A DNA stretch of 64,000 nt, taken from positions 1,612,001 to 1,676,000 of the forward strand of contig JAZDXN010000030.1 in NCBI GenBank assembly GCA_037013495.1. The letters are read 5' to 3'. This document shows positions 43,401 to 58,674 of the stretch, in pieces (the stretch's first letter is position 1; each line of letters begins with the position of its first letter). The position numbers and the translations under genes were made by a program. The notes below the pieces were generated by a model that saw only the letters and a list, made by a program, of their open reading frames with translations, had not been told where the DNA came from and searched no databases. The stretch is from Hippophae tibetana (taxonomy: Eukaryota > Streptophyta > Magnoliopsida > Rosales > Elaeagnaceae).

Positions 43401-44380
43401 ATATAACTATATTATCTTCTTCAAGTTCAATATGATGTGTTACCATTATTCTCCCTACAAACAGCTTCAATATATACGTTAATATAACTGAAAATCATTT
43501 TTTTGCCCACTAATTCAGAGTAAAATAAATTGTTTTAATCTAATTTTCTCTACCAAATGTCTTATTTTGTTTTGCAAAAATTAAAATATGTTAAAGTTAT
43601 ATAAAATAAATAAACTCACTTTTACTATTTTATAATAAATGTATTAAAAATGTTATAAATAAATAAATAATACATAAAGTGTTTCCTTTATGTGAAATAA
43701 ATCATATTAAATAAAATCATATATAAGTAGATACTATAAATATATATATTAGATTGAATGAAATCATTATTTACCAATTAAAAAAAAGCTATTAGTCGTT
43801 GAAATATCATGCATTTCACATGTATCTAGAAAGGAGGAGAAATTGGAAAACCAAGATTAAGAGACAAGGGGATTACTCTTTGTGGTGTCGATACCCTAGA
43901 CATGATCGTGCAATATCCAACAAAATTATGCACGTAATTGTTAAACTTATACAAATAACAGTAGATTATATTTATACATACGTAATTTTGGTATCATATT
44001 ATGAGTTAATAAATATTTTACATATTTTGTTAATATTTCTTTGAAGTCTTACTTTTATAATTAGGAATATGTCTAACAATTCTACAAACATAAATACGGA
44101 TTGCCAAAATTCATAAATTAACTCGATACAAAAATTCCTCGTTTGCATGCAAACATTCAAACAATAAATTTGTATTGTATATAAGATCTCCAAATATAAC
44201 TATATTACCTTCTACAAGTTCAATATGATGTGTTACCTTTATTCTCCCTACAAACAGCTTCTATATATAGGTTAATATAACTGAAAATCATTTTTTTTGG
44301 CGACTAATTCAGAGTAAAATAAATGGGTTTAATGTAATTTTCTCTACGAAATGTCTTATTTTGTTTTTCCATAATCAAAA
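40410..44380 (+). repeat. Four-monomer block M52-M55 and start of its repeat (M56)
   Basis: M52-M55 span 40410-43586 (3177 bp). M52 and M53 are matched by M56 and M57 at 3177 bp, sharing rare marks: a one-base longer A run before GCTATTAGTCG, ATCATGCATTTCACATG, AGGAGGAGAAATTGG, TTACCTTTATTCTCC, TTTTTCCATAATCAAAATATTTT and GACAGATGGATTACC. The repeat diverges after M57, where t-type M58 replaces r-type M54. Confidence 0.88.
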
Positions 44381-47300
44381 TATTTTAAAGTTATATAAAA
44401 GAAATAAACTCACCTTTAATATTTTATAATAAATGTATTAAAAATGTTATAAATAAATAAATAATACATAAAGTGTTTCCTTTATTTGAAATAAATCATA
44501 TTAAATAAAATCATATATAAGTAGATACTATAAATATATATATTAGAATGAATGAAATCATTATTTACCAATTAAAAAAACCTATTAGTGGTAAAAATAT
44601 CTTACATTCCACATGTATCTTAAAAGTAGGAGAAATTGGAAAACCAAGATTAAGAGACAGATGGATTACCCTTTGTGGTGTCGATACCCTAGACATGATC
44701 GTGCAATGTCCAACAAAATTATGTACGTAATTGTTAAACTTATACAAATAACAGTAGATTATAATTTATACATACGTAATTTTGGTATCATATTATGTGC
44801 TAATAAATATTTTACATATTTTGTTAATATTTTTTTGAAGTCTTTACTTTTATAATTAGGAATATGTCTAACAATTCTACAAACATAAATACGGATTGCC
44901 AAAATTCATAAATTAACTAGATACAAAAATTTCTGGTTTGCATGCAAACATTCAAACAATAAATTTGTATTGTATATAAGATCTACAAATATAACTATAT
45001 TATCTTCTTCAAGTTCAATATGATGTGTTACCATTATTCTCCCTACAAACAGCTTCCATATATACGTTAATATAACTGAAAATCATTTTTTTTGCCCACT
45101 AATTCAGAGTAAAATAAATTGTTTTAATCTAATTTTCTCTACCAAATGTCTTATTTTGTTTTGCAAAAATTAAAATATGTTAAATTTATATAAAATAAAT
45201 AAACTCACTTTTACTATTTTATAATAAATGTATTAAAAATGTTATAAATAAATAAATAATACATAAAGTGTTTCCTTTATGTGAAATAAATCATATTAAA
45301 TAAAATCATATATAATTAGATACTATAAATATATATATTAGATTGAATGAAATCATTATTTACAAATTAAAAAAACCTATTAGTGGTTGAAATATCATAC
45401 ATTCCACATGTATCTTAAAAGTAGGAGAAATTGGAAAACCAAGATTAAGAGACAGGGGGATTACCCTTTGTGGTGTCGGTACCCTAGACATGATCGTGCA
45501 ATATCCAACAAAATTATGCACGTAATTGTTAAACTTATACAAATAACAGTAGATTATAATTTATACATACGTAATTTTGGTATCATATTATGAGCTAATA
45601 AATATTTTACATATTTTGTTAATATTTCTTTGAAGTCTTACTTTTATAATTAGGAATATGTCTAACAATTCTACAAACATAAATACGGATTGCCAAAATT
45701 CATAAATTAACTAGATACAAAAATTTCTCGTTTGCATGCAAACATTCAAACATTAAATTTGTATTGTATATAAGATCTCCAAATATAACTATATTATCTT
45801 CTACAAGTTCAATATGATGTATTACCATTATTTTCCCAACAAACTACTTCTATATATAGGTTAATATAACTGAAAATCATTTTTTTTGCCAACTAATTCA
45901 GAGTAAAATAAATTAGTTTAATGTAATTTTCTCTACCAAATGTCTTATTTTGTTTTGCAAAAATTAAAATATATTAAAGTTATATAAAATAAATAAACTC
46001 ACTTTTACTATTTTATAATAAATGTATTAAAAATGTTATAAATAAATAAATAAAACATAAAGTTTTTCCTTTATGTGAAATAATTCATAATAAATAAAAT
46101 CACATATAAGTAGATACTATAAATATATATATTATATTGAATGAAATCATTATTTACCAATTAAAAAAAGCTATTAGTGGTTGAAATATCATACATTCTA
46201 CATGTATCTTAAAAGTAGGAGAAATTGGAAAACCAAGATTAAGAGAAAAGGGGATTACCCTTTATGGTGTCGATACCCTAGACATGATCGTGCAATATCC
46301 AACAAAATTATGCACCTAATTGGTAAACTTATACAAATAACAGTAGATTATAATTTATACATACGTAATTTTGGTATCATATTATGAGCTAATAAATATT
46401 TTACATATTTTGTTAATATTTATTGGAATTCATATTTTTATAATTAGGAATATGTCTAAGAATTCTACAAACATAAATACGTATTGCCAAAATTCATAAA
46501 TTATCTCGATACAAAATTCCTCGTTTGCATGCGACCATGCAAACAATAAATTTGTATTGTATATAAGATCTCCAAATATAACTATATTATCTTCTACAAG
46601 TTCAATATGATGTATTACCATTATTCTCCCTACAAACTACTTCTATATATAGGTTAATATAACTGAAAATATTTTTTTTTGCCAACTGATTCAGAGTAAA
46701 ATAAATTGGTTTAATTTAATTTTCTCTACAAAATGCCTTATTTTGTTTTGCAAAAATTAAAATATGTTAAAGTTATATAAAATAAATAAACTCACTTTTA
46801 CTATTTTATAATAAATGTATTAAAAATGTTATAACTAAATAAATCAAACATAAATATTTTCTTTTATGTGAAATAAATCATATTAAATAAAATCACATAT
46901 AAGTAGATACTATAAATATATATATTAGATTAAATGAAATCATTATTTACCAATTAAAAAAAGCTATTAGTGGTTGAAATATCATACATTCCACATGTAT
47001 CTTAAAAGTAGGAGAAATTGGAAAACCAAGATTAAGAGACAAGGGGATTACCCTTTGTGGTGTCGATACCCTAGAAATGATAGTGCAATATCCAACCAAA
47101 TTATGCAGAAATTGTTAAACTTATACAAATAATAGTAGATTATAATTTATACATACGTAATTTTGGAATCATATTATGAGCTAATAAATATTTTACATAT
47201 TTTGTTAATATTTATTGGAATTCATATTTTTATAATTAGGAATATGTCTAAGAATTCTACAAACATAAATACGTATTGCCAAAATTCATAAATTATCACG

Positions 47301-49143
47301 ATACAAAAATTACTCGTTTGCATGCGACCATGCAAACAATAAATTTGTATTGTATATAAGATCTCCAAATATAACTATATTATCTTCTACAAGTTCAATA
47401 TGATGTATTACCATTATTCTCCCTACAAACTACATCTATATATAGGTTAATATAACTGAAAATATATTTTTTTGCCAACTAATTCAGAGTAAAATAAATT
47501 GGTTTAATGTAATTTTCTCTAGCAAATGTCTTATTTTGTTTTGCAAAAATTAAAATATGTTATACTTATATAAAATAAATAAACTCACTTTTACTATATT
47601 ATAATAAATGTATTAAAAATGTTATAAATAAATAAATAATACATAAATTTTTTCCTTTATGTGAAATAAATCATATTAAATAAAATCACATATAAGTAGA
47701 TACTATAAATATATATATTAGATTGAATGAAATCATTATTTACCAATTAAAAAAAGCAATAAGTGGTTGAAATATCATACATTCCACATGTATCTTAAAA
47801 GTAGGAGAAATTGGAAAACCAAGATTAAGAGACAAGGGTACTACCCTGTGTGGTGTCGATACCCTAGACATGATCGTGCAATATCCAACAAAATTATGCA
47901 CGAAATTGTTAAACTTATACAAATAATAGTAGATTATAATTTATACATACGTAATTTTGGAATCATATTATGAGCTAATATATATTTTATATATTTTGTT
48001 AATATTTATTAGAATTCTTACTTTTATAATTAGGAATATGTCTAAGAATTCTACAAACATAAATACGGATTGCCAAAATTCATAAATTATCTCGATACAA
48101 AAATTCCTCGTTTGCATACGACCATGCAAACAATAAATTTGTATTGTATCTAAGATCTCCAAATATAACTATATTATCTTCTACAAGTTCAATATGATGT
48201 ATTACCATTATTCTCCCTACAAAGTGCTTCTATATATAGGTTAATATAACTGAAAATCATTTTTTTGCCAACTAATTCATAGTAAAATATATTGGTTTAA
48301 TGTAATTTTCTCTACGAAATGTCTTATTTTGTTTTGCAAAAAATAAAATATGTTATAGTTATATAAAATAAATAAACTTACTTTTACTATTTTATAATAT
48401 ACGTATTAAAAATGTCATAAATAAATAAATAAAACATAAATTTTTTCCTTTATGTGAAATAAATCATATTAAATAAAATCACATATAAATAGATACTATA
48501 AATATATATATTAGATTGAATAAAATAATTATTAACCAATTCAAAAAATTTAATAGTGGTTGAAATATAATACATTCCACATGTATCTTAAAATTAGGAG
48601 AAATTGGAAAACCAAGATTAAGAGACAAGGGGATTACCCTTTGTGGTGTCGATACCCTATACATAATCGTGCAATATGCAACCAAATTATGCAGGTAATT
48701 GTTAAACTTATACAAATAACAGTAGATGATAATTTAAACATACGTAATTTTGGTATCATATTATGAGCTAATTAATATTTTACATATTTTGTTAAATCTT
48801 ATTGGAATTCTTACTTTTGATAATAAGGAATATGTCTAAAAATTCTAAAAACATAAATAAGGATTGCCAAATTTCATAAATTATCTCGATACAAAAATTC
48901 CTCGTTTGCATGCAAACATTCAAACAATAAATTTGTATTTAATATAAGATCTCCAAATATAACTATATTATCTTCTACAAGTTCAATATGATGTATTACC
49001 ATTATTCTCCCTACAAACTTCTTCTATATATAGGTTAATATAACTTAAAATCATTTTTTTTGCCAACTAATTCAGAGTAAAATAAATTGGTCTAATGTAA
49101 TTTTCTAAACAAAATGTCTTATATTGTTTTGCCAAAATTAAAA
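44381..49143 (+). repeat. Six-monomer higher-order repeat M57-M62 (x t u g y z)
   Basis: The order is x (M57), t (M58, with GTGTCGGTACC), u (M59, with ATTCATAATAAAT and GAGAAAAGGGG), g (M60), y (M61, with AAGGGTACTACCCTG) and z (M62, with ATTAACCAATTC and CCTATACATAATCG). M57-M59 match M63-M65 at 4763 bp and M61-M62 match M66-M67 at about 3972 bp, so the following block is the same order minus one monomer. Confidence 0.87.
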
Positions 49144-52100
49144 TATGTTAAAGTTATATAAAATAAATAAACTCACTTTTACTATTTTATAATAAATGTA
49201 TTAAAAATGTTATAAATAAATAAATAATACATAAAGTGTTTCCTTTATTTGAAATAAATCATATTAAATAAAATCATATATAAGTATATACTATAAATAT
49301 ATATATTAGATTGAATGAAATCATTATTTACCAATTAAAAAAACCTATTAGTGGTAAAAATATCTTACATTCCACATGTATCTTAAAAGTAGGAGAAATT
49401 GGAAAACAAAGATTAAGAGATAGGGGGATTACCCTTTGTGGTGTCGATACCCTAGACATGATCGTGCAATATCCAACAAAATTATGTACGTAATTGTTAA
49501 ACTTATACAAATAACAGTAGATTATAATTTATACATACGTAATTTTGGTATCATATTATGAGCTAATAAATATTTTACATATTTTGTTAATATTTTTTTG
49601 AAGTCTTTACTTTTATAATTAGGAATATGTCTAACAATTCTACAAACATAAATACGGATTGCCAAAATTCATAAATTAACTAGATACAAAAATTTCTCGT
49701 TTGCATGCAAACATTCAAACAATAAATTTGTATTGTATATAAGATCTACAAATATAACTATATTATCTTCTTCAAGTTCAATATGATGTGTTACCATTAT
49801 TCTCCCTACAAACAGCTTCCATATATACGTTAATATAACTGAAAATCATTTTTTTTGCCCACTAATTCAGAGTAAAATAAATTGTTTTAATCTAATTTTC
49901 TCTACCAAATGTCTTATTTTGTTTTGCAAAAATTAAAATATGTTAAATTTATATAAAATAAATAAACTCACTTTTACTATTTTATAATAAATGTATTAAA
50001 AATGTTATAAATAAATAAATAATACATAAAGTGTTTCCTTTATGTGAAATAAATCATATTAAATAAAATCATATATAAGTAGATACTATAAATATATATA
50101 TTAGATTGAATGAAATCATTATTTACAAATTAAAAAAACCTATTAGTGGTTGAAATATCATACATTCCACATGTATCTTAAAAGTAGGAGAAATTGGAAA
50201 ACCAAGATTAAGAGACAGGGGGATTACCCTTTGTGGTGTCGGTACCCTAGACATGATGGTGCAATATCCAACAAAATTATGCACGTAATTGTTAAACTTA
50301 TACAAATAACAGTAGATTATAATTTATACATACGTAATTTTGGTATCATATTATGAGCTAATAAATATTTTACATATTTTGTTAATATTTCTTTGAAGTC
50401 TTACTTTTATAATTAGGAATATGTCTAACAATTCTACAAACATAAATACGGATTGCCAAAATTCATAAATTAACTAGATACAAAAATTTCTCGTTTGCAT
50501 GCAAACATTCAAACATTAAATTTGTATTGTATATAAGATCTCCAAATATAACTATATTATCTTCTACAAGTTCAATATGATGTATTACCATTATTCTCCC
50601 TACAAACTACTTCTATATATAGGTTAATATAACTGAAAATCATTTTTTTTGCCGACTAATTCAGAGTAAAATAAATTAGTTTAATGTAATTTTCTCTACC
50701 AAATGTCTTATTTTGTTTTGCAAAAATTAAAATATATTAAAGTTATATAAAATAAATAAACTCACTTTTACTATTTTATAATAAATGTATTAAAAATGTT
50801 ATAAATAAATAAATAAAACATAAAGTTTTTCCTTTATGTGAAATAATTCATAATAAATAAAATCACATATAAGTAGATACTATAAATATATATATTATAT
50901 TGAATGAAATCATTATTTACCAATTAAAAAAAGCTATTAGTGGTTGAAATATCATACATTCTACATGTATCTTAAAAGTAGGAGAAATTGGAAAACCAAG
51001 ATTAAGAGAAAAGGGGATTACCCTTTATGGTGTCGATACCCTAGACAAGATCGTGCAATATCCAACAAAATTATGCACCTAATTGGTAAACTTATACAAA
51101 TAACAGTAGATTATAATTTATACATACGTAATTTTGGTATCATATTATGAGCTAATAAATATTTTACATATTTTGTTAATATTTATTGGAATTCATATTT
51201 TTATAATTAGGAATATGTCTAAGAATTCTACAAACATAAATACGGATTGCCAAAATTCATAAATTATCTCGATACAAAAATTCCTCGTTTGCATGCGACC
51301 ATGCAAACAATAAATTTGTATTGTATATAAGATCTCCAAATATAACTATATTATCTTCTACAAGTTCAATATGATGTATTACCATTATTCTCCCTACAAA
51401 CTACTTCTATATATAGGTTAATATAACTGAAAATATTTTTTTTTGCCAACTGATTCAGAGTAAAATAAATTGGTTTAATGTAATTTTCTCTACAAAATGC
51501 CTTATTTTGTTTTGCAAAAATTAAAATATGTTAAAGTTATATAAAATAAATAAACTCACTTTTACTATTTTATAATAAATGTATTAAAAATGTTATAACT
51601 AAATAAATAATACATAAATTTTTTCCTTTATGTGAAATAAATCATATTAAATAAAATCACATATAAGTAGATACTATAAATATATATATTAGATTGAATG
51701 AAATCATTATTTACCAATTAAAAAAAGCTATTATTGGTTGAAATATCATACATTCCACATGTACCTTAAAAGTAGGAGAAATTGGAAAACCAAGATTAAG
51801 AGACAAGGGTACTACCCTGTGTGGTGTCGATACCCTAGACATGATCGTGCAATATCCAACAAAATTATGCACGAAATTGTTAAACTTATACAAATAATAG
51901 TAGATTATAATTTATACATACGTAATTTTGGAATCATATTATGAGCTAATATATATTTTATATATTTTGTTAATATTTATTAGAATTCTTACTTTTATAA
52001 TTAGGAATATGTCTAAGAATTCTACAAATAATAAATACGGATTGCCAAAATTCATAAATTATCTCGATACAAAAATTCCTCGTTTGCATACGACCATGCA

Positions 52101-53115
52101 AACAATAAATTTGTATTGTATTTATGATCTCCAAATATAACTATATTATCTTCTACAAGTTCAATATGATGTATTACCATTATTCTCCCTACAAAGTGCT
52201 TCTATATATAGGTTAATATAACTGAAAATCATTTTTTTTGCCAACTAATTCATAGTAAAATAAATTGGTTTAATGTAATTTTCTCTACCAAATGTCTTAT
52301 TTTGTTTTGCAAAAAATAAAATATGTTATAGTTATATAAAATAAATAAACTCACTTTTACTATTTTATAATATACGTATTAAAAATGTCATAAATAAATA
52401 AATAAAACATAAAGTTTTTCCTTTATGTGAAATAAATCATATTAAATAAAATCACATATAAATAGATACTATAAATATATATATTAGATTGAATAAAATA
52501 ATTATTAACCAATTCAAAAAATTTAATAGTGGTTGAAATATAATACATTCCACATGTATCTTAAAATTAGGAGAAATTGGAAAACCAAGATTAAGATACA
52601 AGATGATTACCCTTTGTGGTGTCGATACCCTATACATAATCGTGCAATATCCAACCAAATTATGCAGGTAATTGTTAAACTTATACAAATAACAGTAGAT
52701 GATAATTTAAACATACGTAATTTTGGTATCATATTATGAGCTAATAAATATTTTACATATTTTGTTAAATCTTATTGGAATTCTTACTTTTGATAATTAG
52801 GAATATGTCTAAAAATTCTAAAAACATAAATAAGGATTGCCAAATTTCATAAATTATCTCGATACAAAAATTCCTCGTTTGCATGCAAACATACAAACAA
52901 TAAATTTGTATTTAATATAAGATCTCCACATATAACTATATTATCTTCTACAAGTTCAATATGATGTATTACCATTATTCTCCCTACAAACTTCTTCTAT
53001 GTATAGGTTAATATAACTTAAAATCATTTTTTTGCCAACTAATTCAGAGTAAAATAAATTGGTCTAATGTAATTTTCTAAACAAAATGTCTTATAATTTT
53101 TTGCCAAAATTAAAA
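49144..53115 (+). repeat. Five-monomer version of the same HOR, M63-M67 (x t u y z)
   Basis: Length is 3972 bp. The order equals that of 44381-49143 without the g-type M60. The start of M66 retains GTTATAACTAAATAAAT (near 51592), also seen in M60 near 46833, while its core is y-type. The junction of the missing monomer therefore lies inside M66, as expected for unequal exchange between M60-like and M61-like units. Confidence 0.83.
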
Positions 53116-53392
53116 TATGTTAAAGATATATAAAATAAATAAACTCACTTTTACTATTTTATAATAAATGTATTAAAAATGTTATAAATAAATAAATAAA
53201 ACATAAAGTTTTTCCTTTATGTGAAATAAATCATAACAAATAAAATCACATATAAGTAGATACTATAAATATATATATTAGATTGAATAAAATCATTATT
53301 TACCAATTAAAAAAAACAATAAGTGGTTGAAATATCATACATTCTACATGTATCTTAAAAGTAGGAGAAATTGGAAAACCAAGATTAACAGA

Positions 53393-53409
53393 CAAGGGTA
53401 TTACCCTTG
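53393..53409. repeat. Seven-bp inverted repeat CAAGGGT / ACCCTTG in the core (M68)
   Basis: Arms lie at 53393-53399 and 53403-53409 with ATT between. The usual domain 1 form has only AAGGG/CCCTT with five bases between. Domain 3 units such as M69 (54189-54203) have AAGGGT/ACCCTT around ACT. M70 and M78 share the seven-bp form. Confidence 0.88.
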
Positions 53410-55497
53410 GTGGTGTCGATACCGTAGACATGATCGTGCAATATCCAACCAAATTATGCAGGTAATTGTTAAACTTATACAAATAACAGTAGATGATAAT
53501 TTAAACATACGTAATTTTGGTATCATATTATGAGCTAATAAATATTTTACATATTTTGTTAATATTTATTAGAATTCTTATTTTTATAATTAGACATATG
53601 TCTAAGAATTCTACAAACATAAATACGGATTGCCAAAATTCATAAATTATCTCGATACAAAAATTCCTCGTTTGCATGCAAACATTCAAACAATAAATTT
53701 GTATTTAATATAAGATCTCCAAATATAACTATATTATCTTCTACAAGTTCAATATGATGTATTACCATTATTCTCCCTACAAACTGCTTCTATATATAGG
53801 TTAATATAACTGAAAATCATTTTTTTTTGCCAACTAATTCAGAGTAAAATAAATTGGTCTAATGTAATTTTCTCGAGAAAATGTCTTATATTGTTTTGCC
53901 AAAATTAAAATATGTTAAAGTTATATAAAATAAATAAACTCACTTTTTCTATTTTATAATAAATGTATTAAAAATGTTATAAATAAATCAATAAAACATA
54001 ACGTTTTTCCTTTATGTGAAATAAATCATATTAAATAAAATCACATATAAGTAGATACTATAAATATATATATTATATTGAATGAAATCATTATTTACCA
54101 ATTAAAAAAAGCAATAAGTGGTTGAAATATCATACATTCCACATGTATCTTAAAAGTAGGAGAAATTGGAAAACCAAGATTAAGAGACAAGGGTACTACC
54201 CTTTGTGGTGTCGATACCCTAGACATGATCGTGCAATATCCAACAAAATTATGCACGAAATTGTTAAACTTATACAAATAACAGTAGATTATAATTTATA
54301 CATACTTAATTTTGGAATCATATTATGAGCTAATATATATTTTATATATTTTGTTAATATTTATTAGAATTCTTACTTTTATAATTAGGAATATGTCTAA
54401 GAATTCTACAAACATAAATACGGATTACCAAAATTCATAAATTATCTCGATACAAAAATTCCTCGTTTGCATGCGACCATGCAAACAATAAATTTGTATT
54501 GTATATAAGATCTCCAAATATAACTATATTATCTTCTACAAGTTCAATATGATGTATTACCATTATTCTCCCTACAAACTACTTCTATGTATAGGTTAAT
54601 ATAACTTAAAATCATTTTTTTGCCAACTAATTCAGAGTAAAATAAATTGGTCTAATGTAATTTTCTCCACAAAATGTCTTATAATTTTTTGCCAAAATTA
54701 AAATATGTTAAAGATATATAAAATAAATAAACTCACTTTTACTATTTTATAATAAATGTATTAAAAATGTTATAAATAAATAAATAAAACATAAAGTTTT
54801 TCCTTTATGTGAAATAAATCATAACAAATAAAATCACATATAAGTAGATACTATAAATATATATATTAGATTGAATAAAATCATTATTTACCAATTAAAA
54901 AAAGCAATAAGTGGTTGAAATATCATACATTCTACATGTATCTTAAAAGTAGGAGAAATTGGAAAACCAAGATTAACAGACAAGGGTATTACCCTTGGTG
55001 GTGTCGATACCGTAGACATGATCGTGTAATATCCAACCAAATTATGCAGGTAATTGTTAAACTTATACAAATAACAGTAAATGATAATTTAAACATACGT
55101 AATTTTGGTATCATATTATGAGCTAATAAATATTTTACATATTTTGTTAATATTTATTAGAATTCTTACTTTTATAATTAGGTATATGTCTAAGAATTCT
55201 ACAAACATAAATACGGATTGCCAAAATTCATAAATTATCTCGATACAAAAATTCCTCGTTTGCATGCAAACATTCAAACAATAAATTTGTATTTAATATA
55301 AGATCTCCAAATATAACTATATTTTCTTCTACAAGTTCAATATGATGTATTACCATTATTCTCCCTACAAACTACTTCTATATATAGGTTAATATAACTG
55401 AAAATCATTTTTTTTGCCAACTGATTCAGAGTAAAATAAATTATTTTAATGTAGTTTTCTCTACAAAATGTCTTATTTTGTTTTGCAAAAATTAAAA

Positions 55498-58400
55498 TAT
55501 GTTAATGTTATATAAAATAAATAAACTCAATTTTACTATTTTATAATAAATGTATTAAAAATGTTATAAATAAATAAATAAAACATAAATTTTTTCCTTT
55601 ATGTGAAATAAATCATAATAAATAAAATCACATATAAGTAGATACTATAAATATATATATTAGATTGAATGAAATAATTATTAACCAATTCAAAAAAGCT
55701 ATTAGTGGTTGAAATATAATACATTCCACATGTATCTTAAAATTAGGAGATTTTGGAAAACCAAGATTAAGAGACAAGGGGATTACCCTTTGTGGTGTTG
55801 ATACCCTAGACATGATCGTGCACTATCCAACAAAATTATGGAGGTAATTGTTAAATTTATACAAATAAAACTAGATGATAATTTATACATACGTAATTTT
55901 AGTATTATATTATGAGCTAATAAATATTTTACATATTTTGTTAATATTTATTGGAATTCTTACTTTTATAATTAGTAATATGTCTAACAATTCTACAAAC
56001 ATAAACACGGATTGCCAAATTTCAAAAATTATCTCGATACAAAAATTACTCATTTGCATGCGACCATGCAAACAATAAATTTGTATGGTCCATTAGATCT
56101 TCAAATATATATATATATTATCTTCTACAAGTTTAATATGATGTATTACCATTATTCTCCCTACACACTACTTCTATATATAGGTTAATATAACTGAAAA
56201 TCATTTTTTTTGCCAACTAATTCAGAGTAAAATAAATTGGTTTAATGTAATTTTCTCTACCAAATATCTTATTTTTTTTGCAAAAATTAAAATATGTTAA
56301 AGTTATATAAAATAAATAAACTCACTTTTACTATTTTGTAATAAATGTATTAAAAATTTTATAAATAAATAAATAAAACATAAAGTTTTTCCTTTATGTG
56401 AAATAAATCATAATAAATAAAATCACATATAAGTAGATACTATAAATATATATATTAGATTAAATGAAATCATTATTTACCAATTAAAAAAAGCAATAAG
56501 TGGTTGAAATATCATACATTCCACATGTATCTTAAAAGTAGGAGAAATTGGAAAACCAAGATTAAGAGACAAGGGTACTACCCTTTGTGGTGTCGATACC
56601 CTAGACATGATCGTGCAATATCCAACAAAATTATGCACGTAATTGTTAAACTTATACAAATATGAGTAGATTATAATTTATACATACGTAATTTTGGTAT
56701 CATATTATGAGCTAATATATATTTTACATACTTTGTTAATATTTATTAGAATTCTTACTTTTATAATTAGGTATATGTCTAAGAATTCTACAAACATAAA
56801 TACGGATTGCCAAAATTCATAAATTATCTCGATACAAAAATTCCTCGTTTGCATGCAAACATTCAAACAATAAATTTGAATTGTATATAAGATCTCCAAA
56901 TATAACTATATTTTCTTCCACAAATTCAATATGATGTATTACCATTATTCTCCCTACAAACTACTTCTATATATAGGTTAATATAACTGAAAATCATTTT
57001 TTTTGCCAACTGATTCAGAGTAAAATAAATTATTTTAATGTAGTTTTCTCTACAAAATGTCTTATTTTGTTTTGCAAAAATTAAAATATGTTAATGTTAT
57101 ATAAAATAAATAAACTCAATTTTACTATTTTATAATAAATGTATTAAAAATGTTATAAATAAATAAATAAAACATAAATTTTTTCCTTTATGTGAAATAA
57201 ATCATAATAAATAAAATCACATATAAGTAGATACTATAAATATATATATTAGATTGAATGAAATAATTATTAACCAATTCAAAAAAGCTATTAGTGGTTG
57301 AAATATAATACATTCCACATGTATCTTAAAATTAGGAGATTTTGGAAAACCAAGATTAAGAGACAAGGGGATTACCCTTTGTGGTGTTGATACCCTAGAC
57401 ATGATCGTGCACTATCCAACAAAATTATGGAGGTAATTGTTAAATTTATACAAATAAAACTAGATGATAATTTATACATACGTAATTTTAGTATCATATT
57501 ATGAGCTAATAAATATTTTACATATTTTGTTAATATTTATTGGAATTCTTACTTTTATAATTAGTAATATGTCTAAAAATTCTACAAACATAAACACGGA
57601 TTGCCAAATTTCAAAAATTATCTCGATACAAAAATTACTCATTTGCATGCGACCATGCAAACAATAAATTTGTATGGTCCATTAGATCTTCAAATATATA
57701 TATATATTATCTTCTACAAGTTTAATATGATGTATTACCATTATTCTCCCTACACACTACTTCTATATATAGGTTAATATAACTGAAAATCATTTTTTTT
57801 TGCCGACTAATTCAGAGTAAAATAAATTGGTTTAATGTAATTTGCTCTACCAAATGTCTTATTTTGTTTTACAAAAATTAAAATATGATATAGTTATATT
57901 AAATAAATAAACTCACTTTTACTATTTTATAATAAATATATTAAAAATATTATAAATAAATAAATAAAACATAAAGTTTTTCTTTTATGTGAAATAAATC
58001 ATAATAAATAAAATCACATATAAGTAGATACTATAAATATATATATATTAGATTGAATGAAATCATTATTTACCAATTAAAAAAAGCTATTAGTGGTTGA
58101 AATATCATACATTCCACATGTATATTAAAAGTAGGAGAAATTAGAAAACCAAGATTAAGAGACAAGGGGATTACCCTTTGTGGTGTCGATACCGTAGACA
58201 TGATCATGCAATATCCAACCAAATTATGGAGGAAATTGTTAAATTTATACAAATAAAACTAGACGATAATTTATACATACGTAATTGTCGTATCATATTA
58301 TGAGCTAATAAATATTTTACATATTTTGTTAATATTTATTGGAATTCTTACTTTTATAATTAGGAATATGTCTAACAATTCTACAAACATAAACACGGAT

Positions 58401-58674
58401 TGCCAAATTTCATAAATTATCTCGATACAAAAATTACTCGTTTGCATGTGACCATGCGAACAATAAATTTGTATTGTCCACTAGATCTTCAAATATATAT
58501 ATATTATCTTCTACAAGTTCAATATGATGTATTACCATTATTCTCCCTACAAACTGCTTCTATATATAGGTTAATATAACTGAAAATCATTTTTTTTGCC
58601 AACTAATTCATAGTAAAATAAATTGGTTTAATGTAATTTTCTCTACCAAATGTCTTATTTTGTTTTGCAAAAAT
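55498..58674 (+). repeat. Two-monomer duplication M71-M72 / M73-M74
   Basis: M71 and M73 agree over whole units 1589 bp apart, with shared marks GTTAATGTTATA, GGAGATTTTGG, GTGTTGATACC and GCACTATCC, and an expanded alternating TA run near 56104 and 57691. M72 and M74 are less alike, so the copy was either partial or later overwritten. Confidence 0.85.
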
